This document shows, piece after piece, positions 11,365 through 24,867 of a DNA stretch of 64,000 bases. Made by a program: the position numbers and the translations under genes. Numbering within the stretch: the stretch's first letter is position 1; every line of letters begins with the position of its first letter. The notes below the pieces were generated by a model, which saw nothing but the letters and a program-made list of their open reading frames with translations, did not search any database and was not told the DNA's origin. The stretch comes from Patiria miniata (taxonomy: Eukaryota > Echinodermata > Asteroidea > Valvatida > Asterinidae): contig NW_024037072.1 of NCBI RefSeq assembly GCF_015706575.1, positions 23,623,162 to 23,687,161 on the forward strand. Reading direction: 5' to 3'.

Positions 11365-14300
11365 CTGCTCGGAAAACAATAACTATAGTCGGTGTCGATA
11401 TTGAGACAGATACAATATCAACAGTTGTTGACCAACAATACAATTTGCCTTTTATTCAAACCAGACTTTTGACAATTGTTTCCTTTAAAAAAAAAAGCGG
11501 GAAGGCAAGAGGGACTTGTACATCCATGGATGACATAGCATCTGCGCAACACTGTATAACATTGTGTGTATTCCCTTTTATTCTCTAAAACCCTATAGAG
11601 TGCTCAGGCTGTTTTAGGGCAGTGAAGAGAATAATAGGCAGGGCAGTTTTAAATGGGACAGGGACTAATGGGTAATAGACTTTTGAAGTGAGTTTTGATG
11701 TACACAGCAACCTTTGTCAAATTGTACATGAATATAATTAGGTGATGACAAGGTTCCCATATGTGTTTAAGTGTCCAAAGAAAAGCAAACAAGAAAGAAA
11801 AATGGAAGCTAAAATGGTACAGTACAGGTGTGTATCAAGGTGTGTATCGGGGAGGCAGGGGCTTCAATACTTGTAACCTAGAAATTTCAGTGAATTTCAA
11901 CCAGCAGTAACATAGCTGCAATTTTAAAAATCCAGAATTTTTATAATAAGTCTTCAGCACAAATGTTATCATAATTTTCTAAAGGAAACAATGTCATGAG
12001 TCTCAATGCTAGAACGCAAAAAAAAAATTGAGTTTCGAAATTTAACAGCATGTGATAAATACACTAGGGCAGAGAAAAGGTTTTATAAAAGTGAACAGCA
12101 CTTGAAATAATTTGTGTATAGTGTGTACAGTGATTTGCCATTCTAAGTTTTCAGCCAAAAATGAATGCATATTTACAGGCAAAAACAATCCATTGGCGGC
12201 CACTGTCGAGTAATGGACTTTGCTCTATGATTCATTCAATAGACCTTATGCATTAAGACAGAGCCAGAGGGCAATGGCTTTGTATTGCTTACCCAGGAAT
12301 GAGTAAGCCTTTTGTGCAGTCATTGTTACTAAATTAAAATAACAAAGAACACCCTCTGAGATATCCGCAATGCATAAGGTCTATAGTGACTATGACACTT
12401 GCAGACACAATGAAGCTCAACTCAGATTGGCCTGTGATTTGTCTTGTTTTGTTTTGTTTTTATTCATTTGTCTGTTTGTTTTCATTTGTTTATTTTCTGT
12501 TTTGTTTTGTTAGTGCCACAAAGACACGGCTTGCAAAGTTGCAGCAAGGTGACTGTGACATTTGTCATCCTCCTGGAACACAATCCATAACAGTGCAGTG
12601 GTTGGGTATTTTCAATTTTAATAATGGTCGATCTTTTTGAACATTGATATTTTGCTAACAATCATCAATTTATCATTGCAAATAGTGGCCAAAAAAAAAC
12701 TGACTGAGCTAGTTATTGATCAGGCAAATTTATTTTGTGTCATTACAAGGCAGACCTGAGCTTAGCTTCAAAGCAGCCATGATACCAGCAGATGGACCCA
12801 TTGTTCAATGAAGTAACTTGCTCACAGTCAATGAGGAATTCCTCAATGTAAACTACAATACTGGCCAAATCTCGCTGGGCCCCCAACCCCCGGTCAATGT
12901 TGTCTCTCATTGCGCAGTGTGTGCTCCATCAGCTGGAGAGAACAACATTGACCGGGGCAGCGGGGGAGTGGGTGACCGAGGCAGGCTCAGGAAGTGTCCC
13001 AACCATTTTGGCCGGGATTGTAGCTTAACACCAGCTTGTCATTTGCAGCAAAATGCAGTAAAAAAAATTTAAAAAAAATAAAAATCAAGGAAAATCTCTT
13101 CTGCAGACAATGATAGCATGATTTATGGCATGAAAAAAGAAACAGAGCAACATACAAATGAATAACAAATGCAAACATGTAAGCATAAAATAAATATGTC
13201 TGCATAATATGAATTTTCCAATGATACACATTGTATGCAAATAGTAGTTCTATGATGCAGCTGAAACAAAAGCATATGCAAAAATATACAGAACAAGCTT
13301 TTTTTTCATGCTAGATATATTGGTTGCTGTGTAAAGTTAAAATGAAAATGCATTTACAAGTAATCTGCAATGAAAAAAAAAACAGCTTTCAGTTAACACA
13401 AAATTAGCTTTCATTTTCTTAAATGAGTATGTAGATTAGCGAAAAGGCATAAGTTAATGGATTACAAGTAAATGTAGCGGAAGTTAAATTACATGCACAG
13501 TGAATTGGAACCAAAGAATATTCTCACAAGGACAGAATGTTACCATACTAGCAACATGTACATGCAAAGGACATAGAACACAAATAACTTTTCTTATAAT
13601 TGTAATGACAATAACAGCCCAGAATGCAAAGGATTCATCGTCAAGTTAATTCACTGATGTCTGCTCATTTGAAAGAAACTGAAGTATTCAAAACCCTTTT
13701 TTCGACATTATTGGGAGAGGATTAGAAACAACTGTTGGATCATTACTTGATCCAGTATTCCATTTTATAATTAGGGAACTGTTAACAAAGTTAATATGAC
13801 CTACTCAGTGAAAATGAGCAAACAGTCACAACTGCTCTGTAAAACTTTTTTTAAAATCTAAAATAAAGGTTTTTCCCTCTCTTTTGAGGAAGTGAGGTTT
13901 TATTTTGAAAATTTGCTCGGGTAAATTTTGCTTGGGTAAATTTTGCTTGGGTATTATTGATTTTTTTTAAGCTTGCTTTTTAACAGAATGAGATTTAGGC
14001 TGTAACAATAAGTAATTCACCAAGGATTTTTTTTTGGGGGGGGTGTGTTTTGACAAATTATAAAGCTCTTAGGTAAAAAAAAAAATAATAATAATAATTT
14101 ATCTTTTTTCCAAAACACAAATATCCCAAAAGCTACCAGTATGCACAAACTTCACTGGCATTTTATCAAGTAGCAGTACAGGGATGAGATTGCCAATTAA
14201 ATATAAGTCTGAAAATCGGATGAAAGGTCTAAAAGATGCATTTCTTTCTATAGTGATGTCGTCTTTCTCTCAAATTCAAAAAGTCAGAATTCAGACAAAA

Positions 14301-16649
14301 GTCTGAAAAATCTCATGCCTGGCAGTAATTCGATCCATTTTTTGCAACATTTGAATCATTTTCAGGGAGTGGGTCAGTAAAGAAGTACAAGGCAGCGAAA
14401 ACTGCAGGATAACGTTTCTGTAAAGAAAAAGGTTCTGTGCTGTTAGAGACTGAGTACGTGCAAACTTACAGTTAGGTTATTATGAACTCGGAGTGTTACG
14501 CTGTTCTTCCGAGGCTGTGAGACGGGAAGGAAACGGGTTCCAAGTGTCAGCATGCATGGTAACATGCGGTTAGGATACAGGATACTATACATTTATTCCC
14601 AAGCAGGCTAGGTTTTCACCCCCCCCCCCAAAAAAAAAAGGTTTTGGGGGTTTTTTTGTTCAACCTTAATTTACAAGTTCTGATTGACTTTTTGTTTGTT
14701 TGTTTGTTTGTTTTTTTTAATATTCTGAAACTGCCAAAAATTTGATTGTGAAAAACTTTTTTCTTTTTAAAACCCAGCTCCAAATAATCATGATACATGT
14801 AATTGGGCAGAGACAAGGGCTTGTTTTACACATTGTATCCAATGCATACAAACAGCTTATACATTGATTAAAATCTCCCGAATAACTGTGTATTTTTCAT
14901 TTCCACAGAGTACCTAAGATCAACTATTAAACAAAAACCTGGACCAAAGAATTGGAAAAAGGAAATTTGGAAACAATATTTTTTGTAACAGACATTAAAG
15001 CTGCTTCAAAACCTGGGAGAAAGAGGTGATAAAATATCGGATCTATAAAATCTGCAACTAGTAAACTGAATGTAAATTTAGGTTAATAACATGTTCTATA
15101 GTCATCAGCTTGCATTGGGGTAAATCAAATGGAGCACGGAGTATAAATGTAATGTAAAATAAAAAGCTTTAAGAAACACAAGCCACATGCACATATCACT
15201 TAAAAAGTCACACACAACTACATGTATTCACAAGCTGCAATGACATTTGCATTGTCTTTTTTTCATGATTGGCTCAGCGGTATTTGTGTCTGTTGCATGG
15301 TAAATTGTGGGGCTATGCCCAAGCGTTTCATGTTTTATTTCACTAACCCTAACTCCCTAGGGGGTGTGCAAAATTATATTGAAATTTTAGGATTCAGGAC
15401 TGTTAGGGCTATTTAATCATCAAGCTTTTTCCTTTCCAGACCTACATGTAGCTCCTCCTAAAAAAAAATTGTTTTGAAAATTAGTTCAGAAACTGATTTT
15501 CAAACCTACAAAGCTTAAAAGTAAGATTGTTTAGAAGCCCATACCTGAGGACTGAGTGATTATTGAGCAAGTTTCAACTGTTTTGAGTTTCCCACAATTT
15601 GCTTATAACAGGGAAACTTAACTTTCACTTGACTGTGAACACTTGTAAAGCCTATCAAACTAGTAGGTTTCCCCCAGACAGCAGGATGAATTTAAGGATG
15701 TTTTAAAATACGTCAACTTGTCCCTTTCACTGGGAAATCTATTCCGCACTGTCTTACAAGCAAACACAGTCCCGCAGTCCAAAATACAGCATCAGAGAGG
15801 TTGAGTTATGAGTTTTGGCTTGAACGTGTATGCCTAGGACACTGTGTCATGGATACACGCATGAACGTCACTAAAATAGTATGCGTTCACAGACGAACAA
15901 CTGCTGGCTTGCACTTTTTTTGCAGTACACAATGCCAAACGAGTGACCCTCGCATTCCTCGTAACATGAAGGAAGGGAGCTAGGTAAAAAGGTCCTCATT
16001 TCTCATGCAAGCAAAATGGTAAAAATTGATAGTGAAGTTTTATCAGAAGTCAAATAAACTACAACCGATACGCTTGAGAGGATTATTTCATTAAAAGGAA
16101 GTACTTTTCAAACCCCCCCCCCCAAAAAAAACCAGATTTATGTACACCGATTCTTGGAAATGCCTGCTCAAGTTCTTTTCAGCGTACACAAATGGAAACC
16201 CAAAGCTTCCAGTATGTGTTGCCATACGTGTTAAGCAAAATGCGTAACTTAACCTCTCTGATACCAGTGTAAACTCAAAACACATACATGTACAAACAAT
16301 AACATGCCATGACATGGCCACGCAAAATGCCAACTGATCATCATCCAACATAATTTTTTAATGGGTGTAGCAAGTTTGAGGCAACCCAAGAAGTTCCCAC
16401 TTCACTTGGGCACATGTACAAATGTACACGTACAAAAATGCATGAACTGTGCATGCATTTTTATAAAACCTCATCACACAATTAATATTCAACCTTATCC
16501 ATTTTTGAAAACATCAACACCGCTTTTAGAACTCTTTCGACCAAATGCATTTAAGCACACACTGCAAACAACGCACACCAACCACCCTCCTTGCAAGATA
16601 CACAATTTTTCTTTGAAATTTGAATTCAACGTATATTTGGTCTACTCAC
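11365..16649 (-). other. 5.3-kb intron, mostly unannotatable
   Basis: A large GT-AG intron. It holds the miniature transposon at 12239-12384, several A/T and C homopolymer runs, and a three-unit direct repeat of GGGTAAATTTTGCTT near 13919-13955. The small open frames here show no conserved motif or codon structure. Confidence 0.8.
12239..12384. mobile_element. Miniature inverted-repeat transposon, family A copy 1
   Basis: About 146 bp with terminal inverted repeats ATAGACCTTATGCATT and AATGCATAAGGTCTAT. TA dinucleotides at the borders suggest Tc1/mariner-type insertion. The interior (GAGGGCAATGGC..., ATTAAAATAACAAAG) matches the copy at 21268-21418. It has no coding capacity. Confidence 0.85.
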
Positions 16650-16688
16650 ACGTCTTATTTCCTCAACATCCTCAGGTTTGATAGATGA
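16650..16688 (-). CDS. STARD9: Exon: 13-codon linker (SSIKPEDVEEIRR)
   Basis: A 39-base exon, residues 509-521, phase 0 at both ends. The acceptor is TTATTTCCAG and the donor is CGT|GTGAGT. It could be skipped without a frameshift. It lies between the FHA domain and a Ser-rich linker. Confidence 0.85.
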
Positions 16689-17785
16689 CTGGAAATAAAA
16701 TACAATCAAGTTTAGCAAGGACTTCCCAGAAATTAAATCTCAAATTAAGACAATGCTGTAGTATCCAATGTTGTTCCCATAATCTCTATCTGCATCTATA
16801 AAAAACACATTTTTGTCCCCCAAAAAATGTATTATAGCTGTCACAAAGATACCAGTTTTAACAGGAATAGAAAACCCAGCTTTTAGGGGGACACTTTTCA
16901 TGGAGGAATGTAACACATTTTCACTTGATGCAGATAGCGACTTTCAATCCAGTAAAGGGCAAGCAACCTACTTCTTAGGCATGGTATATGAAGAAAACTA
17001 TCGCAACTTAATATTTTTTTGAGTGAAAAATAAACTACATTTTCTGTTTGACACAAACATTTGGCTGTGCTGTCATGGTTAATGGGTTAGAATGTCTCAC
17101 TCGGTGCATCAGCAGGCTTGGTACTACCACAACGTTCTTCTCTAAGAGTTATTTGCAAAAAGAAGATGTTACACACATGGACAAGAAACTAAGAGATAAC
17201 ATAAAAAACTATGAGATGGAGTTAAATCAAGGTTGGTCCAAAAAACATAAACAATGATCCTCCGGCTGGCATTGCAGGGCCCACTGATTTTCCAGGTGTG
17301 GGCCCACTGATTATCCAGTTATGGACACACCTTTTTGCATACAGATACACTGCCTATATTGGAAGGACTTGCAATGGTATCTTGCATTGTGAAGGGGATA
17401 TAAAGGGACCTGCAACGTAGGCCAGATTGGAAAACACGTGGTGCATTTCAGTCAAAACTAGCAGCCACATTGGCAAATACATAAAATTTACATGTATGGT
17501 CTGCATCTTAAGATGAAAGTACTCATACTTTTTTTCGGGACATTTGGCGTTCCAGAGAAATAATTCCTAAGATTTGAGTTGGGTACACGTACATGACAAG
17601 TTTGCCATTGGTAACAATGGGGAATGACAACGCTGCAAGATATCAAAAACCAAAATCTATTTGGGTAAATGACAGTCACTTTGAATGCTGTTTGGTTTGA
17701 CACCACTCTGGAATGCCAGTCTGTAGCAGGTGTTACATTGTCATTAATTGTACTTGGTTAATTGAAATGTAATTGATGAACTCAC
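16689..17785 (-). other. 1.1-kb intron
   Basis: A GT-AG intron between the 13-codon linker exon and the end of the FHA domain. Nothing was recognised in it. Confidence 0.8.
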
Positions 17786-17868
17786 TGCTCTTTTCTCTCG
17801 GAGTCTAGCTGCTTCTGCTGGATGATTGAAGCGGAACATGTTTGTCTTACCCAGCAAAACAACAGCAC
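17786..17868 (-). CDS. STARD9: Exon: end of FHA domain (FRFNHPAEA)
   Basis: Residues 481-508. GAVVLLGKTNMFRFNHPAEA followed by ARLREKRA is the kinesin-3 FHA exit (xxFRFNHPxEAxxLR). The acceptor is TCTAATGCAG, the donor is GCA|GTGAGT, and the end is phase 0. Confidence 0.95.
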
Positions 17869-18146
17869 CTGCATTAGAATAAGCATCAACAATAACCAAG
17901 ATTACCGTAGATGAGAATCAAGTTAAAGTCAATGTATCAATTATTGGAAGTTCCTAAGAATGTCGGGAAGTGGTCACTACAGTTTTGAGATGCAATATAG
18001 GCATATATGTAGGTATAGGGCCATGTACAGCAGCATATAATGCATTTTGAGGAGATTCATAAATTTCTGCTTCGTATATGATGTAAGTAAAGGTAAATAA
18101 GGGAATATATGTGTGCTTGGCCAGTTTTAAACAAGTACCGATACGT

Positions 18147-18642
18147 TTAAAGGGAATGTACAACATTTGCTTTTGCTGTAATTTTCAGAAATAAATGGAT
18201 TTGGAGAATTAGTATGTCATAGCAAGTATTGAAACTGACTTGTTTCACGTTTTGGGCTCGCAGATGCTGGAAAAACCAAGAAAACCAATCATGTTCTTGG
18301 AGTCTGGTTCCCTGACCCCACTTAAGATGAAATGGAGCAATTTATAGACTTTGGGGAATTGTAAGGTAGAGAATCAGTCTAGCTGACCTGTACCCCCTTC
18401 ACAGGCGTGTAATCAATTGCAAAGAAAATGAGGAATAACTTAATATGAAAAATGAGAAGCAGTTTTTGAAAAAAAGCCAGTTTTCTGGAAAATGCAAGTT
18501 TTCTTGAAAATGTCAGCACACCAGGAACCACGATTTCACAGGATGCTTCAGTCTGTCATTTTCTAACAATCCAGTTAGGCATTTCGTGATAACTTGATCA
18601 TTTCTTTTTTTGATGTTAGCAAATGTTGTATCTTCCCTATAA
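18147..18642. mobile_element. Miniature transposon, family B copy 1
   Basis: About 496 bp. The left end TTAAAGGGAATGTACAACAT and the right end ATGTTGTATCTTCCCTATAA are inverted repeats. The interior matches, in opposite orientation, the element at 33127-33655, for example GAACCAGACTGCAAGAACAT there against ATGTTCTTGGAGTCTGGTTC here. It is non-coding. Confidence 0.85.
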
Positions 18643-19077
18643 AACCGGCTAGGACGCTGGACGCTGATCAATTTGGATCGGTCCCATTATCCGTGACAAG
18701 GTCCCTAGCCAGTTTTCACCATACTGGTACTTGTTTAATACCAGCCAAGCACATGTTTATCCCCATTCGTCTACCTTTCAGTCAAAACAGGTCAAAAATT
18801 CACAATTTTCCAATGATTTTGTTCAACAATTTTACCTTATGTTTTGTGAAACACCCCTTTCGTCATTTCTATGGTATGTGTCTTGCGCGCATAGTGCTAA
18901 CAATCTCCTTTTATGGAGACTGGCACGCACGGCGCGTACTGCGCGATGTGGCGCAAAACGTAGTGGTGCAGGAATGAAGTGTTTAAATTAAACCAGTTGA
19001 TGTTTTACATGTATCAGCAGCTTGAAACCACCCACGTGACGGGTTCTCCAATAGGAATGGGTAAACTGTCTTACATG

Positions 19078-19628
19078 TACAGGGCGAGTCAAAAAAAGCG
19101 GAACCCAAACCCCCAAAATTATTTTTCATATTTAAAAAAGTATGTAGCACCAAAAATAATAATGACTGGAAAGCCAATTTCATAAGGTACTTTTAGATGA
19201 AAAAATTACTGAAATTGGTCAATCCGTTCAGAAAATATCACCATGTAAACAGAATGACTCTAAAACCTGTCTCGTCCAAAAAAATGCGATCATATCGTAT
19301 CATATCGTTTGCCTAACCAGGGTTGTTAAAAAAGATATTGTGTACTACAGTTGGTGACAGTTGTGGAAACAAGTATTCTGGGTCATGTTCTTTGTTGTTC
19401 CAAACAGTCAAAACACACAATGAATTGCTTTTTTTGGACGAGACAGGTTTTAATGTCATGGTGTTTAAATGGTGATATTCTTTGAACGGATTGAGCAATT
19501 TCAGTACATTTTTCATCTAACAGTAGCTTATGAAATTGGCTTTCCAGTCATTATTATTTTTGGTGCTACAATTTTTTTAAATATGAAATATATTTTATGG
19601 GGTTCGGCTTTTTTTGACTCACCCTGTA
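19078..19628. mobile_element. Fold-back element with TACAGGG(C/T)GAGTCAAAAAAA ends, copy 1
   Basis: The two halves of this 551-bp unit are inverted copies of each other around about 19350. The left arm has GCACCAAAAATAATAATGAC and ACCTGTCTCGTCCAAAAAAA; the right arm has their complements. The ends are TACAGGGCGAGTCAAAAAAA and TTTTTTTGACTCACCCTGTA. A related, diverged copy is at 52246-52763. Confidence 0.85.
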
Positions 19629-21267
19629 GGTACCGGAATTTATGAATTTTGCATAAAACTGTTTTTCTTTTTGCACATGAGACTTGGATTTGAGAATACC
19701 AAAACAATGGGTTTTTCAGAATTCTTTTGGTTAAAAAGATTTTCCAAAAAAAATAATCTGTCGGGTGAAGAACTAGAGGTGAGATTTTTAAATGGTGAGT
19801 TTTGAAATGGGTATGTGAAAATCAGCAAGTCGGTAAATGCTGAATAAGTGGGTATTATTATAGAAAGTAACATGTTCATGTACATGTAGAGGCTTGTATA
19901 CAATGGCACTTGATACAAATAGAATGGGACGTAATTAATCTTGCTCTGTTGTCTGACGTGTCAATATTTGTAAGGCATGATGATTGGTGGTAGGAGTCTG
20001 TGTAAATATTCTCTTATCTTTGGTTGGTGAGGGTTCTTACTTGAAGGGTCATTTGTCTTGAGTTTCAAGCAAGCAAAAAGGAGCAGAATGATAAATCTAT
20101 AGAGGAATAATATGCCGGTAGTTGTCCAGCTTTATTCTATTGCCTGCATCCACTTACAACATATGAAAATCTCAAAAAACCTTGATTGTAATTCCACACA
20201 CAAAAAATGTAAATGTTAAGCTTCGTCTGCAGAACTAATTGTCTTAATAACCAGATGCGCAATTTTTTAAGCCAACATATTGGTTTGTGCCATTTTCAGC
20301 TGATGTATCGACTGCATGGCAGTATTTAAACAAAGAGTTAATGGATGAGTCATGGTTTACTGGCACAGCGCCAATATTTACTTTTCATACATTTCTGTTA
20401 CAATATTACTGGACTTTATGAGACTGTTTAAAGGGGGGACGGCAGTGTACACTGTATAGCCCAATATCCCTCAGCCTCCCTCAGAAAATGAAACTAAAAT
20501 CTCCCCAACCATTACAACAATTTCTGAAATTAGGTGATGAGCTTTACTTTGACATTTTGAATTATTTTTTCAATGGCCTGCAAGAGAAAACGAAAAAAAA
20601 TACATTAAGTTTTGAAATGGAAGTATCCCACTCCCATTTCAATAATATTAACGTGCATCTATCTTCATGCACAGACCATGATGGAAATATTTTTGAATGA
20701 GTACAGAATCATTTTTTTCCCCACAAATTTATAGTTTTCTTCAATAGAAGAGTAAAATGTATGAAATCCACATACATGGCCTTTACTCAGGCATGAAAAA
20801 GGCAATAATTTTGAGGGGGCTTTCGCGATCAACTTTAGGAACACAGACAATGACAGGAATCCAAGATTAGTGATGGAAAGTGACATCGTATAAAACATTT
20901 CATTTTTACAAATTTTAATTTTGGGACCGAAGTAAAAATGCTAAATTGCTTCCCCATAAACATGACATTTTTACTGTTGGCACCCAAAAAATTGCATCCT
21001 TTCCTTAAAAAAGGGCCTATCCGCTCCGTTCACAAGTACCCCCTCACCGGCAAAGAAGGAACAGTTGGGGGTGACCGACCGACGCCATCTTGCCCGACTG
21101 TAATTCATTTGCCGCGAAGCGCGGCCACTGCGTGTAGGCCTACATAGTACAAATCCCCTGGTGTACATACGTGCGTCACACACAAGTGCGTCAACCAGCA
21201 AAATGTCCCGCCCATGGGACGTCGTTGCTAGGTAAAAGGGCGCCCTCTTTGTCGACGCACGGAGCCC

Positions 21268-21418
21268 ATAGACCTTATGTGTAGCAGCCATCTTAGAGGG
21301 CAATGCCTTTGTTTTGTTGGGATATGAATGAGTGAACCTTTTTGTGCATAAATTGTCATTACTGAATTAAAATAAACAAAAGCTGCCCTTTAAGATGGCT
21401 GCTATGCACAAGGTCTAT
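21268..21418. mobile_element. Miniature transposon, family A copy 2
   Basis: A 151-bp element with ends ATAGACCTTATGTGTAGCAG and CTGCTATGCACAAGGTCTAT. It is the same family as 12239-12384. It ends only 15 bases from the FHA exon at 21434, inside the intron beside the splice donor. Confidence 0.87.
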
Positions 21419-21433
21419 CGTTTCATTCCATAC

Positions 21434-21571
21434 CTTGGCTGAGTGGGGTTGGTTCGTGGATATCGTTGCCATTGACAGCGCAAGCCGATTGGTTGACAGG
21501 ATGTAAGGTGACTCGGCCAAGATGGTTGACAATCACGGCGTGCTGGCACTCAATCCCTGGCCCCCAGAGAA
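21434..21571 (-). CDS. STARD9: Exon: FHA core, GPGIECQHAVI and AVNG
   Basis: Residues 435-481. GPGIECQHAVIVNHLGRVTL is followed by HPVNQSACAVNGNDI, corresponding to the FHA His and Asn-Gly loops. As in other kinesin-3 proteins, the Ser of the classic SxxH is replaced (IECQH). The acceptor is TGTTCTTGTAG and the donor is CAAG|GTATGG. It lies 7.5 kb from the previous exon. Confidence 0.93.
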
Positions 21572-22739
21572 CTACAAGAACAGTTATGAAAAGAACATTG
21601 TAAGAATAGGACTTAATGTCTACAAAATTACATCGGCAATGAAACTTATTTTACACTGGGTGTTGCCTTTCACTTTTTGAAGCGCTGTATCTATACGGCC
21701 TTGCACACTATCCAAAATCTCGATGATCCGGGTCCAAAACAGAGCTTTCGAAACCTGTTTCACACTAGCAAGAATCCAACACTGCTTCTAAAAGGTCCTG
21801 GTGCTCTACACGGCTAAAATCTGAGTGTAAATGGTATGCCTTGTCTACCATGTTCAATGGGATCTGGTGGATTCGTGTTGATTTCAACATGGGTAGGCGA
21901 GACATTTATGTTTTTCATTGATTTGTTTCCATAATTTTATTTTGGCTTTTTTAATTCGGTTTTTCAAAATGTGGTCGCCTGCAATACAGCCTGATGATGA
22001 TGGCGAGGTGAGACAAGATAAAAGTGTGAAAAGTCCTGAAGTGTTGTTCCATCAGAGCCCCACAAGTTTTACACAGGTGGGACTTGACCACAACCTCCTG
22101 CTTACTAGCATGACTAGAGACACCTCTTATACTAGTAAGCACATGAAACTTGAGCTTCCCGGGGTCAGCTACCGGTAGCTGGTATGAGTCCGGTACACAT
22201 GTAGCAGGTATTGCAATCGGTGCATTTTGTAATGCAATGTTTTGCGTTCGCTAACAAGATGTTTCGATGTACATGTACATGTATAACCAGCATTTAATGT
22301 AAATCTCAAAATCTCATTTAAGCCATTTTTCAGAATGTGTGGCATGCTTCGGAATTTACTGAGGTGCATGGAAAAAAAACAGGTAAAAATTTTAAAACCC
22401 AACAGAAACAGGTTTGACGCCAATTTCCCATTCACATAATCGTTTTGCAACATTTTGTAAAATATATCATGATCCACACATGTATACATGTATATGTATG
22501 TGATATGATCCACTGCATAAAAAAATGTACTACGCCCACCATGCACTTAGACAATCTGTGTACACAGCAGTTCTTTGAAATTGGCCCCTGGGAATCAATT
22601 TGGCGGTCTTATTGCCATTAACGGAAAATACCTGATCCAAACTGTTTTTATTGTTTGTGATTATGTTACCCAGTACAAAAAGAACAATGTTTAGTAATAA
22701 AGGAATGATAAATGGCATAATATGCAATGTAAACAAATA

Positions 22740-23060
22740 AACCAGTTTCTGGTCCCCGCTCGCTTCCTTTTTGCCAAGCCGCGGCCTCCTTTTTTTTTTA
22801 ATTCATACATTTGCAATATATTTTGCACATATATTCTCAATATATTGTCTTTTTATTTGTTTCCAACAAAATTGTAGCTATACAGAAAGAGTTATGGCTC
22901 CTTTGGCAAATGTTTGGACACAATTTTGTATCAGCAAAATAGTCGAGGAAATTGAAGAATCTATCTGCCATCTTGAAAAATCTACCATCTTGGGGGAAAA
23001 AGAAGAACAAATAAACACCTTCCTCCTTCCTTTTTTCAAAAAGGCCAGACGAGAAATTAC
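22740..23060. repeat. Dispersed repeat, family G copy 1
   Basis: Shares a long diverged match with 58285-58625 in the same orientation: TTCATACATTTGCAAT, TATTTGTTTCCAACAAAATT, GGACACAATTTTGTATCAGC, GCCATCTTG...GGGGGAAAAA and TTTTTTCAAAAAGGCC all occur in order. No terminal inverted repeats were found. The class is unknown and the borders are approximate. Confidence 0.7.
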
Positions 23061-24519
23061 TTATATATTTTTAACTCCGCCTGACAACAACAAAAATGAT
23101 ATATCAGTCACACACAAAATTGGTAAAGTAATGAAATACCGGTAATTAGTGGATTATTGCTAATGCACGCTTTTTAAAATGGAAATTTTGCAGTCAGTCT
23201 GACTTGAATGCAAACCAATTACGTTAAGTGAACCACATCATTAATAATGGTCACTATATACAATGTCTCTGTCCTCATTAATTATGCAAAGAGGGGAATC
23301 AATTAAAGTTAATGACTAATTTACATTCTCTTGACTATTGAGCCACAGCTGCATGTATGTACTGTTTGCTGTAGCCATAATGTCTCTTTGTACAACTACA
23401 TGTAGTGTAATGGTCGTTGAACAATCACGTGCAAAATGTGTACATATTTATATGCAAGCCTTGATCTTCAGGTTGTACTGCACTTGTATATTACAAAAAC
23501 ATCAAAGAAAGATAATATCCAGAGAGACCAAATTTGGAGGAAGAGTAAATCTACATGTACCGGTCACTACGGTACAGTTGCTCTACATAATATTGGTTGT
23601 TGGGTGTTCCACTACTGCAGAAAGTTTTAAATCATTTGAATGTATTTTGCCAAAGATATGGGCAAAAATGTCATTCAGACGTGTAACACTGACACAGAGT
23701 CAATGTTACATGTACGGTACATCCAAATATTAAATTTGTACCAATGTTTTTTTAATTTCTGTAAAACTTGACCCAAATTCCCTTTATGTAATTATTACAC
23801 TACATGCAATGCACCTACATGTAGAAAAGCTTTTGTTACGGTAGTCGGGTATCAAATAGAGCAGAAATGATAGCTTGGTTGTGGACGTAACATTGACACC
23901 GTGTCAACCCCAAATGTCACACTTCCAGTGAGTGATTTGGACACTGGTACATCCACATTAAGGTATCGTTTCTGCTACATTTGAACCCTCACTATACCAA
24001 AACAATTTTCTTGGTGCATTAGGTGTCCCGTTAAATATGCAATGTCAGTTTGGGTAATATTTTACATATGTGTAAAAAAAAACGGCAAAAAAAGAATATT
24101 TGGATGTAACAATGACACGATGTCAATGTTATGTCCGAATAATACATTTATGCTCATATTTTTTTTCAAAGTACATTCAAATGTTTTCGAACTTTCTCAA
24201 GTATTGAAACACCCTGAGACAAATATTATGTTGAGCAATTGTTTAGAATGCATTGATACTTTTAATAATACAACCAAATATATGGATGTAACATGCACTG
24301 TGGTCAACCCGGTGGAATGACTCACATACATATAAGTTAGTTAGAAATTCAAAATCAGCAGTATTCTAGAGGTACAACTCTGCAATAAGACGATTTACAT
24401 GTATAGTCTGAAAGAAATACGTACGTATACACATTCAGTTGGCAGGGGGAAGCACAATTAACTGAGAGTCCAAAGCATATCTAAGGTTTCTGCTGTTGAA
24501 AATGAATCCTCAATAGTAC

Positions 24520-24867
24520 TCACAGATCTAAACTGCCAAGACGAAAAGCTGTGCAGTCCATCATAATATCGATGTACAGGTACAAAGAGTGGCAAATATC
24601 CATCACATACACAAGTACTGTGCATAATCGTCTTTCATAATGTAGCTTCACTGCTAGCGACACTGCATGTTCAGCAATATTAACGGCTAACGCACCGTGT
24701 ACACTCTCCGTGGCAACCAGACGGCCGAAGTAATCAATGTGTGGCAAAATGATGAATAACGCCAACTTCCTCAAATCGATATCAATTCTCCCAAACAGGT
24801 GTTCATTAGAGTCATTAACATCCTCTCTAGCTAAGCAACAAGCGCACTGGGAAACAGCGAGTCGCAC
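24520..24867 (-). other. Unexplained 115-codon open frame in intron
   Basis: A minus-strand frame that opens at a GTG directly after an in-frame stop and ends in TGA. It has no ATG near its start. The translation is unusually protein-like for intron sequence (for example RLVATESVHGALAVNIAEHA and CTVLVYVMDICHSLYLYIDI), with few low-complexity residues, but I do not recognise a family. It might be a fragment of a retrocopy, an exon of a nested gene (a GTGAGT overlaps its end), or chance. I do not call it a gene. Confidence 0.3.

Larger units (their letters stand above)
17869..21433 (-). other. 3.6-kb intron with three transposon relics
   Basis: This intron interrupts the FHA domain. It contains the elements at 18147-18642, 19078-19628 and 21268-21418. 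The stretch from 19.63 to 21.27 kb holds nothing I could name. Confidence 0.8.

Noticed and set aside
20971..21303. 110-codon minus-strand frame
   Set aside because: It starts inside a miniature transposon and shows no family motif or splice support.
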